Shown: positions 1-12,614 of the stretch, piece by piece
Position numbering within the stretch: position 1 is the first letter of the stretch
How the letters are laid out: every line of letters begins with the position of its first letter
The notes under the pieces: model-generated
Database searches by the model: none
What the model was told of the DNA's origin: nothing
The model's input: the letters and a program-made list of their open reading frames with translations, nothing else
Translations under genes and position numbers: made by a program
From: Chrysomallon squamiferum
Taxonomy: Eukaryota; Mollusca; Gastropoda; Neomphalida; Peltospiridae
Direction of reading: 5' to 3'
Length of the DNA stretch: 64,000 bases
Assembly: GCA_012295275.1 (NCBI GenBank)
Contig: CM022671.1
Coordinates: forward strand, 26,076,322 to 26,140,321

Positions 1-2
1 CA

Positions 3-83
3 TTGTATGTTGAACGAAGGTTTCTGTCTTCTGGCTATGGAATACTGAAAACAAAGCCCAGAAGCCATGAGTCATCCAACTGA
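3..83 (+). CDS. possible C-terminal end of an unidentified plus-strand gene (partial)
   Basis: A 26-codon reading frame is open from the left edge and ends at a TGA at 81-83. It reads from LYVERRFL to a basic, serine-rich tail ending ESSN. It is followed by about 690 bp of U-rich sequence and a clean AATAAA at 769-774, as expected of a 3' UTR. The frame is short enough to be chance, and I recognise no family. It may equally be untranslated sequence. Confidence 0.25.
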   Translation: MYVERRFLSSGYGILKTKPRSHESSN

Positions 84-3000
84 AGACCTGTAGTTTGTTT
101 AGAAATAGAACTTGTAAAGTTTATAGATTTGTTACAGAGGACTTTGAAAAGAAATCGTTATAAACATTTGTTAGAAGTGAAATTAACATGTTTGTCATAT
201 ATTTGTTTCTAAAATTACACAGAAACAAAAAGAATGTGTTGTACAGAAAATATAGGTAATTGTGAAACCAAATTTTGTCGGAATTTTGGTGTAAAATATT
301 TTGCTGATAGTACGTGTTCTTTGTTATATCTTTTACTGAATATGGAAGTGATATAAATAGGTACTGTTTGTTATAGTGTTCGACCTATGACTTGTCAGAT
401 GTTTGTCCTCATAATCTTTTAATAATATCCTGTTATAACATCCTAAGCCATTTCATTCTCTTTTCCTCAAAACATTTTTTTGTCTTTTTTATTTTTTTAA
501 ATTTTTATTTTATATTTTGTGTTACGATGTTTGTTTATTGTTCGGTTTTTTTATTGTTTTTTTTAAATTTATTTATTTATTTCTTTTTAACATCTTCATT
601 TTGTGAAAATAAGAATTTAAAGAAAAGATAAGCTTTTCATGGAATTGATGGTTTATAGGCTGGAGCCAAAATAACATAAAATGTATGTCTAAATTCTTGG
701 TGCATTTTGGCATTATTACTTTTTGTGTCTTGTTGTATTTTTGTCACATGTGCAACAAGATAATGCAAAATAAAACTGCAACAAAAAATCGTTAATTTCT
801 ATTATAATTGTGAGCCTCTTTCCTGTTTTTCTTTTTTTGGTTTTCTTTTTCCCTTACCTATAGGAATTTTATTTATTTTAATTTAATTTTATTTACTTTT
901 TGTTTTGTTAACTGAGATAATGACAGGGACAAAAAGTGTTATTGATCATGTGGAGGTAAGAAAACAGTTGTTAGCTTGAAATGTTAAAAAATAACAGCAC
1001 AATCAATAATTCAAAAATAAAATATATTCTCTAAATAAATATGTAAATAGATTTTAAAAAACTAAATAAATTATTATTATTTTCTTTTAAAGCTCTATAC
1101 ATGAATGTATAAAGCTTCAAAAAAGAAATGTATTCAGCAATGAAATAATAATATAATTTTACATTTTTAATGCTATTTTTTACTATATATTGTTATATCA
1201 ATTGTTTACCTCTGTGTAATTCTATTATATTTACTTATGCATCTGCAATATATTTCCCTGTTTTATGGAGAAAATTACTTCATAAATAAAACCGTTTATT
1301 ATGATTAGAAATGATTAGGTTTCCTGTAATAAAAAGAAATCTTGAAAACAAAATTTCAAGAAATGAGTGGAATTGTTTTTCATTATATACTTTCCCAAAA
1401 TCTGCAAAATAATTTTTATTAGACTTTTATGATACTTTCAAACATAAAAAGAAATATATATGTCCGTATATTTACATATATATATACTCACATACACGTG
1501 TGTGTGTGTGTGTGTATATATATATAAAAAATTTTTAAAACTAATTTACATAAATCATATCAAATTCTTTTTTCTGATTGTCACAATTTCATGGCTGGGA
1601 TGTACAACAGTTAGGTGTCAAATACCATCTAGAACCAATCAGTAGATAGGAAAAATAGAAGAAGAAAAAATCATCTAATTCAGTTAATATAATTTGGTGC
1701 TACAACTATATTGTAGGTACTCCACATTTGTGGCTGACATACTTATGCACTGAGATTTCAAGTGACCTATTAAGAGAATATTTATATGTAATTTTACAGC
1801 AGGTTTATTGAAAAAATACAATCATAATTTTTATACTGAATACAACAATTACCTCAATATGAACAGGCAGCTATTATGTGCATCATTTGTTGGTTTTCAT
1901 TTAAAATTATATTTGTCTGATATTACAAAATATGTTTGTGAAAAAAAGAAGAAATGCCATCATTCTTTTATTTGTTCAGTTGTGCATAAACACTTAGCAT
2001 TTAAATCGATTGTTACTTTTTATAGATCCATAAAACTGAATAAATCTGCTCCAGATCTCCAATGGTACGAAATTGTTCAATTAGGTTAAACACATTTTAA
2101 GAGATTATCTATATATTTGTACATAGTTTTAATTTTTTGTTACATGTTAAAACTAACATTTAATAATTGTATATAAAAACCACATAATTGTTTTATGAGT
2201 GTTGTGACTTAATATCCAGAAACAGGGTTTGTCTCTGAAGGTGTATTTCCATAATAAATATGGTTCATGTGTCACAAAGATTTTACTGAATTGCCAATTT
2301 CATTGCTTTTTGCTCAAAGATTATTATCATCATTGGAACAAAGTTTATACACACTGTAATCTATCTTCTTTTTATATCAATAAATAATCAATCAGAACTG
2401 TAATATAGTTTTGGTTTTGTTGTGAAATCTAACAAACAGGTCTAAATTGTGCTGAAATCACAAGATGGCAAAATCTGTTTCAAAGAACAAACCAATATTT
2501 AGTGTTTTACTTTTTATGTATTGTGTAGATATAACATTGGCTGTGAGTGCCTTTGAAACTAAATCATATATTTTATATACTAAACTGTTTTAAAGCAGGG
2601 TATTTAATGTATTGTGTTTTATAGTGACAAGTGCTGTGTTTGTCTTCCTTGTAAGTCATTTGTTTGCACATAATTAAACAACATTAATAAACTGTTACAT
2701 TAATGCACTAACTTGTTTTTTTATTTATTTATTTTTTTGTTTGTTTATTTATTTATTTGAAAAACATGTAATATTAATAAATGCAGTTAACAAAGTATTT
2801 TAGAAACTTAGAAAATATTTCTGCTCTACACACAAATCCTGTGTTCATCTCATAACTCAACACTTTTAAGGACAACTTCATTAACTCATAATGATAGAAA
2901 AACAACAATTAAAAAATAAATAAACAAAAATTACTTACGTTCAACAATACCAGCACAGCTCGCTGGTTTTTCTGTTTCTTCCATGAATTTTTTTTTTTTA

Positions 3001-3110
3001 TTATTATTGTAATTCTTAAGATTAAGGGAATTACAATACCAGTATTTTTATTTTTAAATAGACTTTTTGGGACCAGAAACACGAAACTGCATTTCAGTTA
3101 CATACATTTT
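84..3110. other. AT-rich non-coding stretch
   Basis: No conserved coding exon is visible. The first 690 bp may be a 3' UTR. A GT/AT microsatellite lies at about 1499-1526, and long T and A runs are scattered throughout. The short open frames here (for example 392-631 and 1808-2089) are low-complexity or unlike known proteins. Confidence 0.5.
769..774 (+). terminator. candidate polyadenylation signal
   Basis: AATAAA is followed within 30 bases by an A-rich stretch and then a GT/T-rich stretch (about 808-850), the usual order of poly(A) signal, cleavage region and downstream element. It would end a plus-strand transcript entering from the left. In DNA this AT-rich the hexamer also occurs by chance. 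Confidence 0.3.
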
Positions 3111-3116
3111 TTTATT
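3111..3116 (-). terminator. candidate polyadenylation signal of CEP83
   Basis: TTTATT on the plus strand is AATAAA on the minus strand, about 870 bp beyond the CEP83 stop codon at 3987-3989. It fits a normal-length 3' UTR, but other hexamers occur nearby, so the choice is uncertain. Confidence 0.3.
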
Positions 3117-3986
3117 ATAAATTGAAATATAAATACATTTACAGAATGTACAAAATATAAATAAAAAATCTAGCTAGTAAAGAAAATCATTTTTACCTCA
3201 GTATAACTCAACTGTGTATTTCACTTTTAATTGCATTTAAGACAATGAAAATACACTGGACATTATGATTACACATTTTAGAGGTACAAACAGAATAATG
3301 CATACTAAAAAATATCTTTCAAAATGTTATCACACAACCACTATTGTATGTGTATAAATTTCTTGGCCAGCAAATACTTTGGAATTAATCTGTATTATTT
3401 CACTTAAAAAACAAATATACAGTGTCAAAAATTGTAATTAGGTTTTAAATGTTAAGTTGTCAACTGTCAATTTGTCTTAGTTTATATATAATATAAAATG
3501 AATAAATAAAAAATAAAAATTATTTGAAGAGATAGATTATTGTTTTAAAACCAATGCATTATATTCAATCTTTAAAATGAAAAACGTAAAATAAAAAATA
3601 GTGAATGTTGTTTTTAAATCAGTGAATGTATGTTAATAAAAAAAATCAGTAAAGGATAAAAATATTATTTAAAAAAAACATCAAATCAATAAAAATTTAA
3701 ATATGTTAGGACAAAATATTTTTCACAAAGGTTTTCTATATTTTTATATGGTTTACAACAAAACATTTTCTACATTTTGTTTTGTGTTAAAGCACCAAAC
3801 TGGTTTTAGTAAACACACAGATGTAATAAAAAAAAAAAATGTTGTTCTTGTGCTGTTTAACATGTGCCTACCACTGAAATGGTATCATGTCTTTTCCTTC
3901 ATAAATCTGGAAAACCGGAGCAAGTTCTCAGTGAATAATGTCTTCCAGATATTTATTCTGTATTTGCCAGACAACATGCAAAACGA

Positions 3987-6900
3987 TTATCTTGGTGTAG
4001 TTTCCTCATCTGTTTTTTCGGATGACATGTCTTCAAATGCACGATTATCTATCAGTGTGCTGTGTCCTATATCTCGAAGTTCTTCTAGCTGCTGTTTCTG
4101 AGTGAGATCCAAGTTATCAAGTCGCTGTTTGAGCAGATTCAAATCCTCCTTATGCTGCTGTTCTAGTTCCTGCAATAAAGAGAGTGGTTTTAGATAAATA
4201 AGAGACCTTGTTCTCTTTCAGTGATTCACTTTTATTTATCAGATGTGGAATGCAGGATCAAGCCAGTTCACCACATTTACTAAGAAAATTCATTTTCGAG
4301 ACAGTATTAATTAAACATCACATTTAATAAATATTAATAATAAAGTTTTGAAATGGACTATACGTTTTTTTTACTGAATGATTTCTTATCAGTATGTTAA
4401 TATTTTATGACTGGAATTATTTACTGGATAATAAGGTATCAATTAATTTCTTTTAAAAAGAAAGAATAAATCATTTTGTTTGTCAATTTACTGGCGAAAC
4501 TGTGATTGATAACTGAAATATTTAAGTTACTAACATTATCTAAGGCAGAACAATTTGGAACTGATGTATCAAAAGGAAAGTTTATTATTCCAAATGACTT
4601 GTCTCCGATAGGCACTTGGGTTATATTTGGTAAAAGCAGACAACGGAATTCATTATGTCGTCTGTAGAGATCTTTCCACTGTTTCTTTAAACGATTGTAA
4701 ACATCTTGAGGCACACATTTCCTGAAAAAAAACAATACAAAAATATATCCAACTTTAACAATATTAAATAACTGAAGTAATTTAAAAACATAAAAGAAAA
4801 AAACTTTAAAACATCAAACATCATCCACTGGTACTTACAAATTTTAAATGTTTTTTATTTAGGGGTCTCATTAACAGCATTAAACTACAGATTCATTTTT
4901 AAAGAATATAATATAAGATAAATTCTTTTTTTTTTTTTTTTTTAATCAAAATTTGATACTACTTACTCCAACATTTTTTTCTCTAACTCTAGTTCTTCAT
5001 TCTGGGCTTCATATACTTGCAGTTTTTCTTTTAAATGGTCAACCACCTTGTGATGTCTTCGTTTATACTGTAATATAGATACAAAAAATACAAATTATAA
5101 TAACTAACCAAAGATAGATATTATAATAATCTTATTATGATGTATTTCAGGTTCCGTTTAATATAAACGTGATATGAATAATAACACAAACACTACTTTA
5201 ATCATGCCAAATTAACCTTTATAACAATCAGTCAACATTAAAATACTCACAAACTTAACCTGGCCTCTTATTTACTACTTCTACAGAGCACAACCCACAT
5301 TAATAATATTTATTTGAAAGAAATGGAAATGATAACTAAATTTACCACAAACCTTTTTGTGAATTTCTGCAGCTTTACTTAGTTTTGAGCAGCAGCTTTG
5401 TAATCTCTCTTCCAGTACATGGATCCTTGTTTCAAGCTGTGTCTTTTCATCTGAGAATGAAGCCCTCTGACTGCACACAATTCTGTCTTGATTGTCCTGC
5501 AGTTTCTGCATCTGATCCCGAGTCATTTTTAATTCATCTTTCAGAAGATCTGTTTGATTGCGTAGTTTGATCATCTGGTCCATCAATCTCTGTTCACTGC
5601 TTACGTAAACACTCAACTCCTCTTCAAGTCTCGATATCTTAATCCTCAGTTCTGAGTTTTCCAATTTTTCTCTCTGTATTTGTTCATTTAAACTTTCGTG
5701 GTGATGAATTTTTGATCTGAAAAAAAAATAAAAAATAAAAAAAAATTAAATTAAAATATTAATTACAAATTCATTATTTTCAAAATAAATAAATAAATCA
5801 TTAATGTAATTTTTTAAATATTCCCAAAAATCAAGTTTGTACATTTAAAAATTATTTTATCTTTGTAAGAAAAAAGTAACTAAACACAATTACAAGCATG
5901 TATTCAAATGTTTTATTTTTTTAAAACCATTAAACAATTGTAACAAAATAAAACTGTAAAATGTCTAACTTCAACACCAGAAGTTCTTTTTCAGCTGATT
6001 CTCTCTGGCTGTTTGCCATTGCTAATTTGTCAGCAACTTTTTCTTGTTCAGCCTGCTTATGAGTTTCTTCATCAATTTTTCGACGTTCAATTTCTTGCAG
6101 TTTAGTTTCTAACTCAAGCCTGAAAAAAAATAAAACAATTTCTATTATGTATTTGAAAATAATAACACATATAAATATTTGTTATGTTACGTGAGAATTA
6201 ACTATTCTATTTCTGTATTAATGATGTTATGCTATTCACTAAATTATGCTGTTTAAAATCATTCAAATAGTATTGAATGTAACACAAAATATTACAATTA
6301 AACTAGTATGTTAGACTTCCTGTTTAATGTATCACAGGGAATGACATTATTTAAACTGTTTAAGAAGTTAATTTAATTGCTTATCTGCCAAAAAAATAAA
6401 AATAAAGAATAAAGAAAATGTAATAATAAAAATTCAAATTAAAAAATCAATAAATTATCACTATCTAATGAATTCTATATATAAAAAAAAACCCACCACT
6501 TTAATTTTCATTTTAAAATCCCCAGCTCTTATGGTAGTTGCTTAAATTCTAAGAATAACAATGTAAGAACATATTTTTACTTTTCATTTTCAACAGTTGC
6601 TAGTTTTTCAAATTCTTCTTCTCGAACTGCCTGCATTCTTCTAGCTATTTCTCGTTCCTTTTCCTCCAGGAGTTTTGCCTGCTGAGCTATTTTATGATTA
6701 GCTATTTCAATCTGAGTTTGAAGATCTATGTTAAAGACAACAGAACGATCAATAAATTGTTTAGAAAATATTTTAAACTTTACAATAAAAGACAATAACA
6801 TCTATGTAAATAACCAAAACCCAAACCAATTCATATTCAATATTGTTATTTATCAATTTTAGATAATTCAAGAAGGTATTTTTATATTTTTTCCAATTTA

Positions 6901-8897
6901 AATTAATTAAAAAAATACTTATCTATGTAATAATGGCAGAAACAAACCAGAAATATTTAACTGGCAATATCCAGTACATTTTTTGTGTAAATTCTGAAAC
7001 GAACCTTCACACAGATTGGCAAGCTTGTCTCGTTCTCTCTCCAAGTCACCTCTCTGCTTCAGCATGTCCATTTTAAGATTGGTTAAATCGACTTTGTTCC
7101 TGTGCATCTCTTCCTCTATTTGGTTCTTGTAGAGTAAATTTTCTTTCTCCAGTTCGTGAATTCTGCTGGTCATTTTGTTGTACTTGTCTCCTGTGGCTAG
7201 AAGTTCTTGCTGCAGTGAGTCTGCTTGGCGGCGTAGTGACTCCCGTTCAGCCTTGAGTAAACAAAAATACATTTCTCATCCAATTGTAGAAGATGACAGT
7301 TATGAAATCTGAGGTTTGTATCAACTGCTACAAATTCAAAATATGACAGGTGCTAGAAAATATACCAAAAAAATATTACTCTTGTATAGAAATTGAAAAC
7401 TGAACTCAAATTTTGACTGAAGCCTGATCTAGTGATGTAACAATTCCTGTTTGTGGCAATCATAGTATAACAATAGAAACAATTAATGAAATATATGCAG
7501 TACAACTTGATAATAAATAAATATATCATATTCAGACAGAAATTTCAAAAATTAATGCTATAGACATAAACGTTTGGCTAGGACAGTGCAACATGTAGAG
7601 CTTCTCTAAATGTGCTGGTATTGATGCTTGTAAACAGTTTCAAATTAACAATACAGGTGTTAAGAACCATACCTCAAGAGATCTGATGGAAGCCTGAGAT
7701 TCTGCAAGCTGTTTTGACAGAGATCTTGAAATGCTGTCCGAATCCAACCTCTGTTTCTCACACTGAGCACGCACCTCCTCCAACTCGGAGAGAAGATTTT
7801 TTATTTTTAGATGAAGCTGAGCATTTTCTCGCTGCAGAGTCATCACTTTTTGTGAATCCAGACTGTTCTCAGTTTGGATTCGTGCTATTGTGGCATCTCT
7901 TTCCTTTCTCAGGTTTTCCACCTGCAAAACAGTGTTACATGTAGTCTAATTTACTTGTTAAAAACCTGGACTTTATAACATTCTGATTTTAATTAGCATG
8001 CTTTATTGTTAGACTGTGCTATTCATCCAGTCGCAAGACAATTCAAATTATACTTGCAAAATAATCTGCTTATTATAAATTTAAAAAAAAAAAAATGTTT
8101 TTTGAATTATTTCAATCTAATGAGAAAATTCTGTTTTATCTGTAATTCAGATGTTCACAAAAAAGCTTTAGTTTTTGAAATCATTAATAAAAATCCATTT
8201 TTAAAAAGCTACGAAATTAGTTCTAAGCAAGTAAATTATTTTTAATTACCTCTGCATTATACTGCAGTTTCATTTCCTCAATAATTCTGTAATGTTCCAC
8301 ATTTTCATGCTCATATTCTGACTGGAGAAAAGAATGTTCATAGTGTAGTTTTGTTAGAGCTGTGTGTGCCTCAGAAATCTCTTGCTCCTGTTTCTGGTAC
8401 TTATCATAATACTCTTTTTCAATATCTTCCCGCAATTTCATTTTTAAGATTTCCATTTTTTGTGGAGTCATGGCCTGAATAATAAAATAATAAAATTTAA
8501 AAACATAAACAAATCGGTTACCTACAGCTTCAAGAAACAGTTTCATTTACAGAAGGCAGCAGTAGTAATATTTTAGAGTACGTACATTCACTTAAACAGA
8601 ATTTATTATGAACCTTTGATTTCAGCTCCTCCACTTCAGTCTTAGTTTCTTCTAATTCCCTTTTGATTTGTTCAAACAAAGCTTCATAATTGTTCTTAAC
8701 TATGCGAGCTTCCTCGATTGTCTTTGATAGCTCAGACTCCATCTGCATGTACTTATCTTGCAACCTATAAAAACAGGAACAAAAACTCCAGAATAACATT
8801 ATCTAGTAAACAGTGCTTGATTATGTGCATGCTTATAAAAAGAAGTGCTGTGAATAAAACAAGGATTTAAATGATGAAATTAAATAAATGCAATGAT

Positions 8898-8983
<86 letters not shown>

Positions 8984-11925
8984 TGCACACACACCTTTAT
9001 GTACCTATTTTAATAAAAAGAATTATAAGAAATAATTAATTTGTTTAATTTATTATGAAATAAAACAAGTTTCTTCTTTTGATATCTATTCAAAGTTATT
9101 TTAGTTCAGATACTGAGATAAGGCTTTCAAAGGGAAGGGGGACAACTATCAAAACATTTCATAAAACAAGTTATTGTCTCCCTTGAGTTTTGTGAAAACG
9201 ATTCATATTAAAAACAATTTTAAATAACATCAGAAAGAAAATTTAAATGTAAAAAAAACGAATTAGATAAATAAAAGGTATTTAATTACACTGCATGTTC
9301 AGTCTTCAACAGCTGAAAATTTGCTTTGTGTTGTTCAGCTCTCCTTGTTTCATCAGCCAACATCTTCTCTAATTCACTTTCCCTGGTTGTCCTGGCCATT
9401 GCAGTCTGTTTCTGTACATAAAAAAAAAAAATATTACACAAATTTTTATAAACACATCTGTTTTTACTTTTTTTTCTTTCTAAAACTGTATTACTCTATG
9501 TTCCTTACAAATGAAATATAAGTGAAATATAAGAAAAGCAACTAAGTATATTTAAACGGCAGTAACGTTTTATTCTTTAAGTTATAACATTCTAATATCT
9601 TCTTTGGCTATGACAGTAAAACATTTGTTATAATCTTACCACTTTAACAGTTATTTGTAGCTGAAATGTACCTTAATGTGCTTTGTTAACCTTTTTTGTT
9701 GCAGTCTCTTGTTATTATGCCATTCAAAGGTTACGCACAAATAAATAATGTGACTGGAAAAATATACAGTAACTTTTAAATGATTATTATTAGGTTTCAG
9801 TTGTAAACAGTTTATCTATAATAGATACATGTGATGATATGTTTACACGATAATAAATATATAGTATAATATTGGCCTGTATCAGTGAATCAGTGAATGG
9901 TGGTAATAATTAGCCAATTATATTAGCTTACAAAACAAATAAATAAACAGATACAAATTTTAAGCTGATCGATTACTTTTTCTTCAACAAGTTTCAACTT
10001 GAAAGTTACATACCGCTCGCTCTCTAGACTCTACAATCTTTGAATTTATAGCTCACAAAATACTACGTTCTGCTATATGCATTGCACAGCACCATTTTAG
10101 ACATAATGAAAATGCACTTCACTCCAATCTGCATAAACTACAACACAAGTTATTTCTCCTTTTTTCAAAAACAACTTATGTTTCGTCTTCCTTTTATTCA
10201 TCTTCCGTTTAAACTTGACAACAAAAATGCTACGCATGTGCACAAAGGATATTGTGTTTCTAGAGTTACTTCCCTTGGAAGCGAATTTTTTTTTTTTTTT
10301 TTTTTTTTATACAGACATATCTGTGGTTCTGTGCTGTCATAATTATATACAGATACCGGACCAATTATCCGGACTTCTTGGGGCCTGAGGCATTCCGGAT
10401 TTCTGGATTTTCCGGTTTTCTGGTACCAAGGCATCTAAATAATTAGGCATGAACATTTTAAAATTAAAAACATAAACAAAATTGACGATACACAACTGTG
10501 GCGACTCCACACGTAAACAATGCGGCGAGTGAATGAACGCCACGCGGCTTGAAAGAGTAGTTCCGATCTGGTGAGGACAACACCCACGTGCGCGAACTAT
10601 GAAAATAACGTTGGGGAAAATAAATTCCGTTTTTCTGGTCTTCCGAGTTTCAGGACGCCGGATGATTGGTCCGGTACCTATATAGTGATGGAAATGCCCT
10701 TAGAAGCGTTTATTTAGATGGCCATTTCAATATTTCCAAAAATGGAGGACTTTACCCCCAAAAATGGCGACCATTATGTTTTATCTAAATTAAACATATG
10801 ATTAAATGATTAGTACAGAATCTGCGCCCTCTTCTTCCCAATCAGCCCCACGCGCCTTAGCGGACCCCTAGTTAATAACGCTTGTTTTCGTTACTGCATG
10901 TTTATGGTTGATAACCAAGCAGACAATAAGAGAGGAAATTACAAGTCGAGTGGTTACTCGACCTTTTTCAATTAGTAACAGTGGATATTTTTATGTACCT
11001 TGGCACTAACAAGAAGGTATTTGTTTACATTGGCCTTTAGTAAGGCAGTCGTAGGATACCTGTTACAGTGTTTGTTGTAAAGTATAATGTAATTAGGGTA
11101 TAATCACAAACAAAATCAAAACTAAAATATCTTTTTTTTTTTTTTTCAAAATCAGCATTGAAAGTATATGAAATATATGAAAAAACAAGAGAAAATCTCA
11201 GTTACCTTGATTGTTAGAGTGTGTCTTTTGAATAAATAAAATAATTACATGTACTACAAAGTATGTGTTAGTATAAAAAAATCATTTATTAAGAAACAAA
11301 TTAAAATGTTTAACTTAAAATTTAATTTCCAGTAATAGTATTTATTTAGTGTATTAAACATATCTCTTCCATTTTATGAAATAGAGGTGAAAAATATATA
11401 ATAATTATGTTAAATTTACTGTTTCAATTATTTTTTTTTTAAACAGTTTTAGTAATTTCGACCGGTCAAAAGGTTTAAGCGAAATATCAAAATTTTTCTA
11501 CGCTGCGTATTCCACTCTTTCAGGCTGTCTGGGCCTGTCGCACTCTCATCCTCTCCGCAGACTCCTATCTCTGATTCCCGTCATTTACAGTAATTTTGCT
11601 TTTGGCATATTCTTCAATAATTAATTGAACAAACAGCTGATAAACAACCATTTTGCTATCCGATGCCTTAATGAGTGGCTTTTACGTTGACAACTCTGGC
11701 TTGCCACCTGTTCCCGAGTAGACTATCGTTAGATAGATGAAATCGATGCTACTGTGGAATTAGCGTATTGTTTTTCGCATGTCAGATTGCTTAAGCCCAC
11801 GTGAAACATAATGATACTCAACAGGCACAAGCCATTGTTACGACTGAAGAATAATGACATGTCTGACATCAGTAAAATGTCACAAAATGATTAAAAATTG
11901 AAAAATATTTCTATATTAGATTACC

Positions 11926-11969
<44 letters not shown>

Positions 11970-12614
11970 GAAGGTGAAATGTGTTGATATCGTAAGGTAG
12001 AACATAAATGGAACAGATATATGTATACATTAATAAACTGAAATATGTGTATTAAATTAAAGGAAAAGAAAAGGGGGAGAGGGGAAATAATAATAAACTG
12101 AAAAAGTTAAATAAAATTAAAAATCAATATAAATGATCCAAACATAAAATTCCAATAAAAATGAGTCCTTTCGATGGAAAATTTACTTTACCATAAGGAT
12201 AATTTTCCGCTATATAATTAAATTGTTTATTATTTCTTGAACGGTTTGTGAAGATTGTATTTTCAATCATAAATAACAGCAATTATGTATGTTTGTGAAA
12301 ACTGGTATTAGCCTTGTTGGTATATAAATTAACTAAAAGCTGAATTTATGGCTGAATAAAAATTATAGCGATAAATGATTCTATATATTTCATTCACTTG
12401 AACTTTTGTTAAGTGTCTGTTATTATTATTATTATTTTATTACTATTTATTTATTTATTTTTAGTTCAATTTAATTATTATTATTATTATATCCATTAAT
12501 ATACAAAAGTTCAAGTATTGTTGCTACCACAAAATACTAAAAACAAATATAATTTTAAAAATAATTAATACTCACTTTTATTCCGGCAGACATAAAATTC
12601 TGACTTCTCTTCAT
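3987..12614 (-). CDS. CEP83: CEP83, centrosomal protein of 83 kDa (coiled coil)
   Basis: CEP83 is a distal-appendage protein of the mother centriole, needed to dock the basal body at the membrane before a cilium grows. My coding exons in transcript order are 12614-12576, 9411-9290, 8764-8614, 8474-8250, 7921-7673, 7251-7005, 6725-6581, 6119-5970, 5716-5353, 5067-4967, 4721-4535 and 4169-3987. All phases agree and give about 720 residues (human about 701). Nearly all of it is heptad-rich coiled coil. Segments recalling the human protein are ESELEKMLADE with HKANFQ near the N-terminus, TPQKMEILK, RERDKLANL, and the C-terminal RRHNEFRCLLLPN and QKQQLEEL. The 39-nt first coding exon follows an acceptor at 12639-12641 with a good pyrimidine tract, so a non-coding 5' exon lies upstream. 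The start could instead be the Met in the next exon (MARTTRESEL). Five of 11 donors begin GTT rather than GTA or GTG. Confidence 0.9.
8900..8980. repeat. (GA)n microsatellite
   Basis: About 40 uninterrupted GA units lie in the CEP83 intron between the exons at 8614-8764 and 9290-9411. It reads as (TC)n in the CEP83 transcript, so it could act as a long pyrimidine tract. The lack of interruptions suggests it is young and length-variable. Confidence 0.95.
10350..10680. mobile_element. non-autonomous DNA transposon (MITE) with TA target duplication
   Basis: The ends form an inverted repeat: the left starts CAGATACCGGACCAAT and the right, read inward on the minus strand, starts TAGGTACCGGACCAAT. 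Both continue into ATCCGG. TA flanks both sides (10348-10349 and 10681-10682). The element is about 331 bp, clearly more GC-rich than its surroundings, and has no transposase. The TA duplication and CAG-like end point to the Tc1/mariner/pogo superfamily, probably Tigger-like. It lies in CEP83 intron 1. Confidence 0.7.
11928..11968. repeat. poly(A) tract of about 41 bases
   Basis: An unbroken A homopolymer in CEP83 intron 1. It could be the tail of a retroposed sequence reading on the plus strand, but I see no element body or target duplication next to it. Such tracts often have unreliable length in an assembly. Confidence 0.9.

Noticed and set aside
3703-4101. 132-residue plus-strand frame
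   Set aside because: It is antisense to the last CEP83 exon and 3' UTR; the minus strand carries the conserved protein.
5385-5570. 61-residue plus-strand frame
   Set aside because: It is a shadow of the CEP83 exon 5353-5716 on the other strand.
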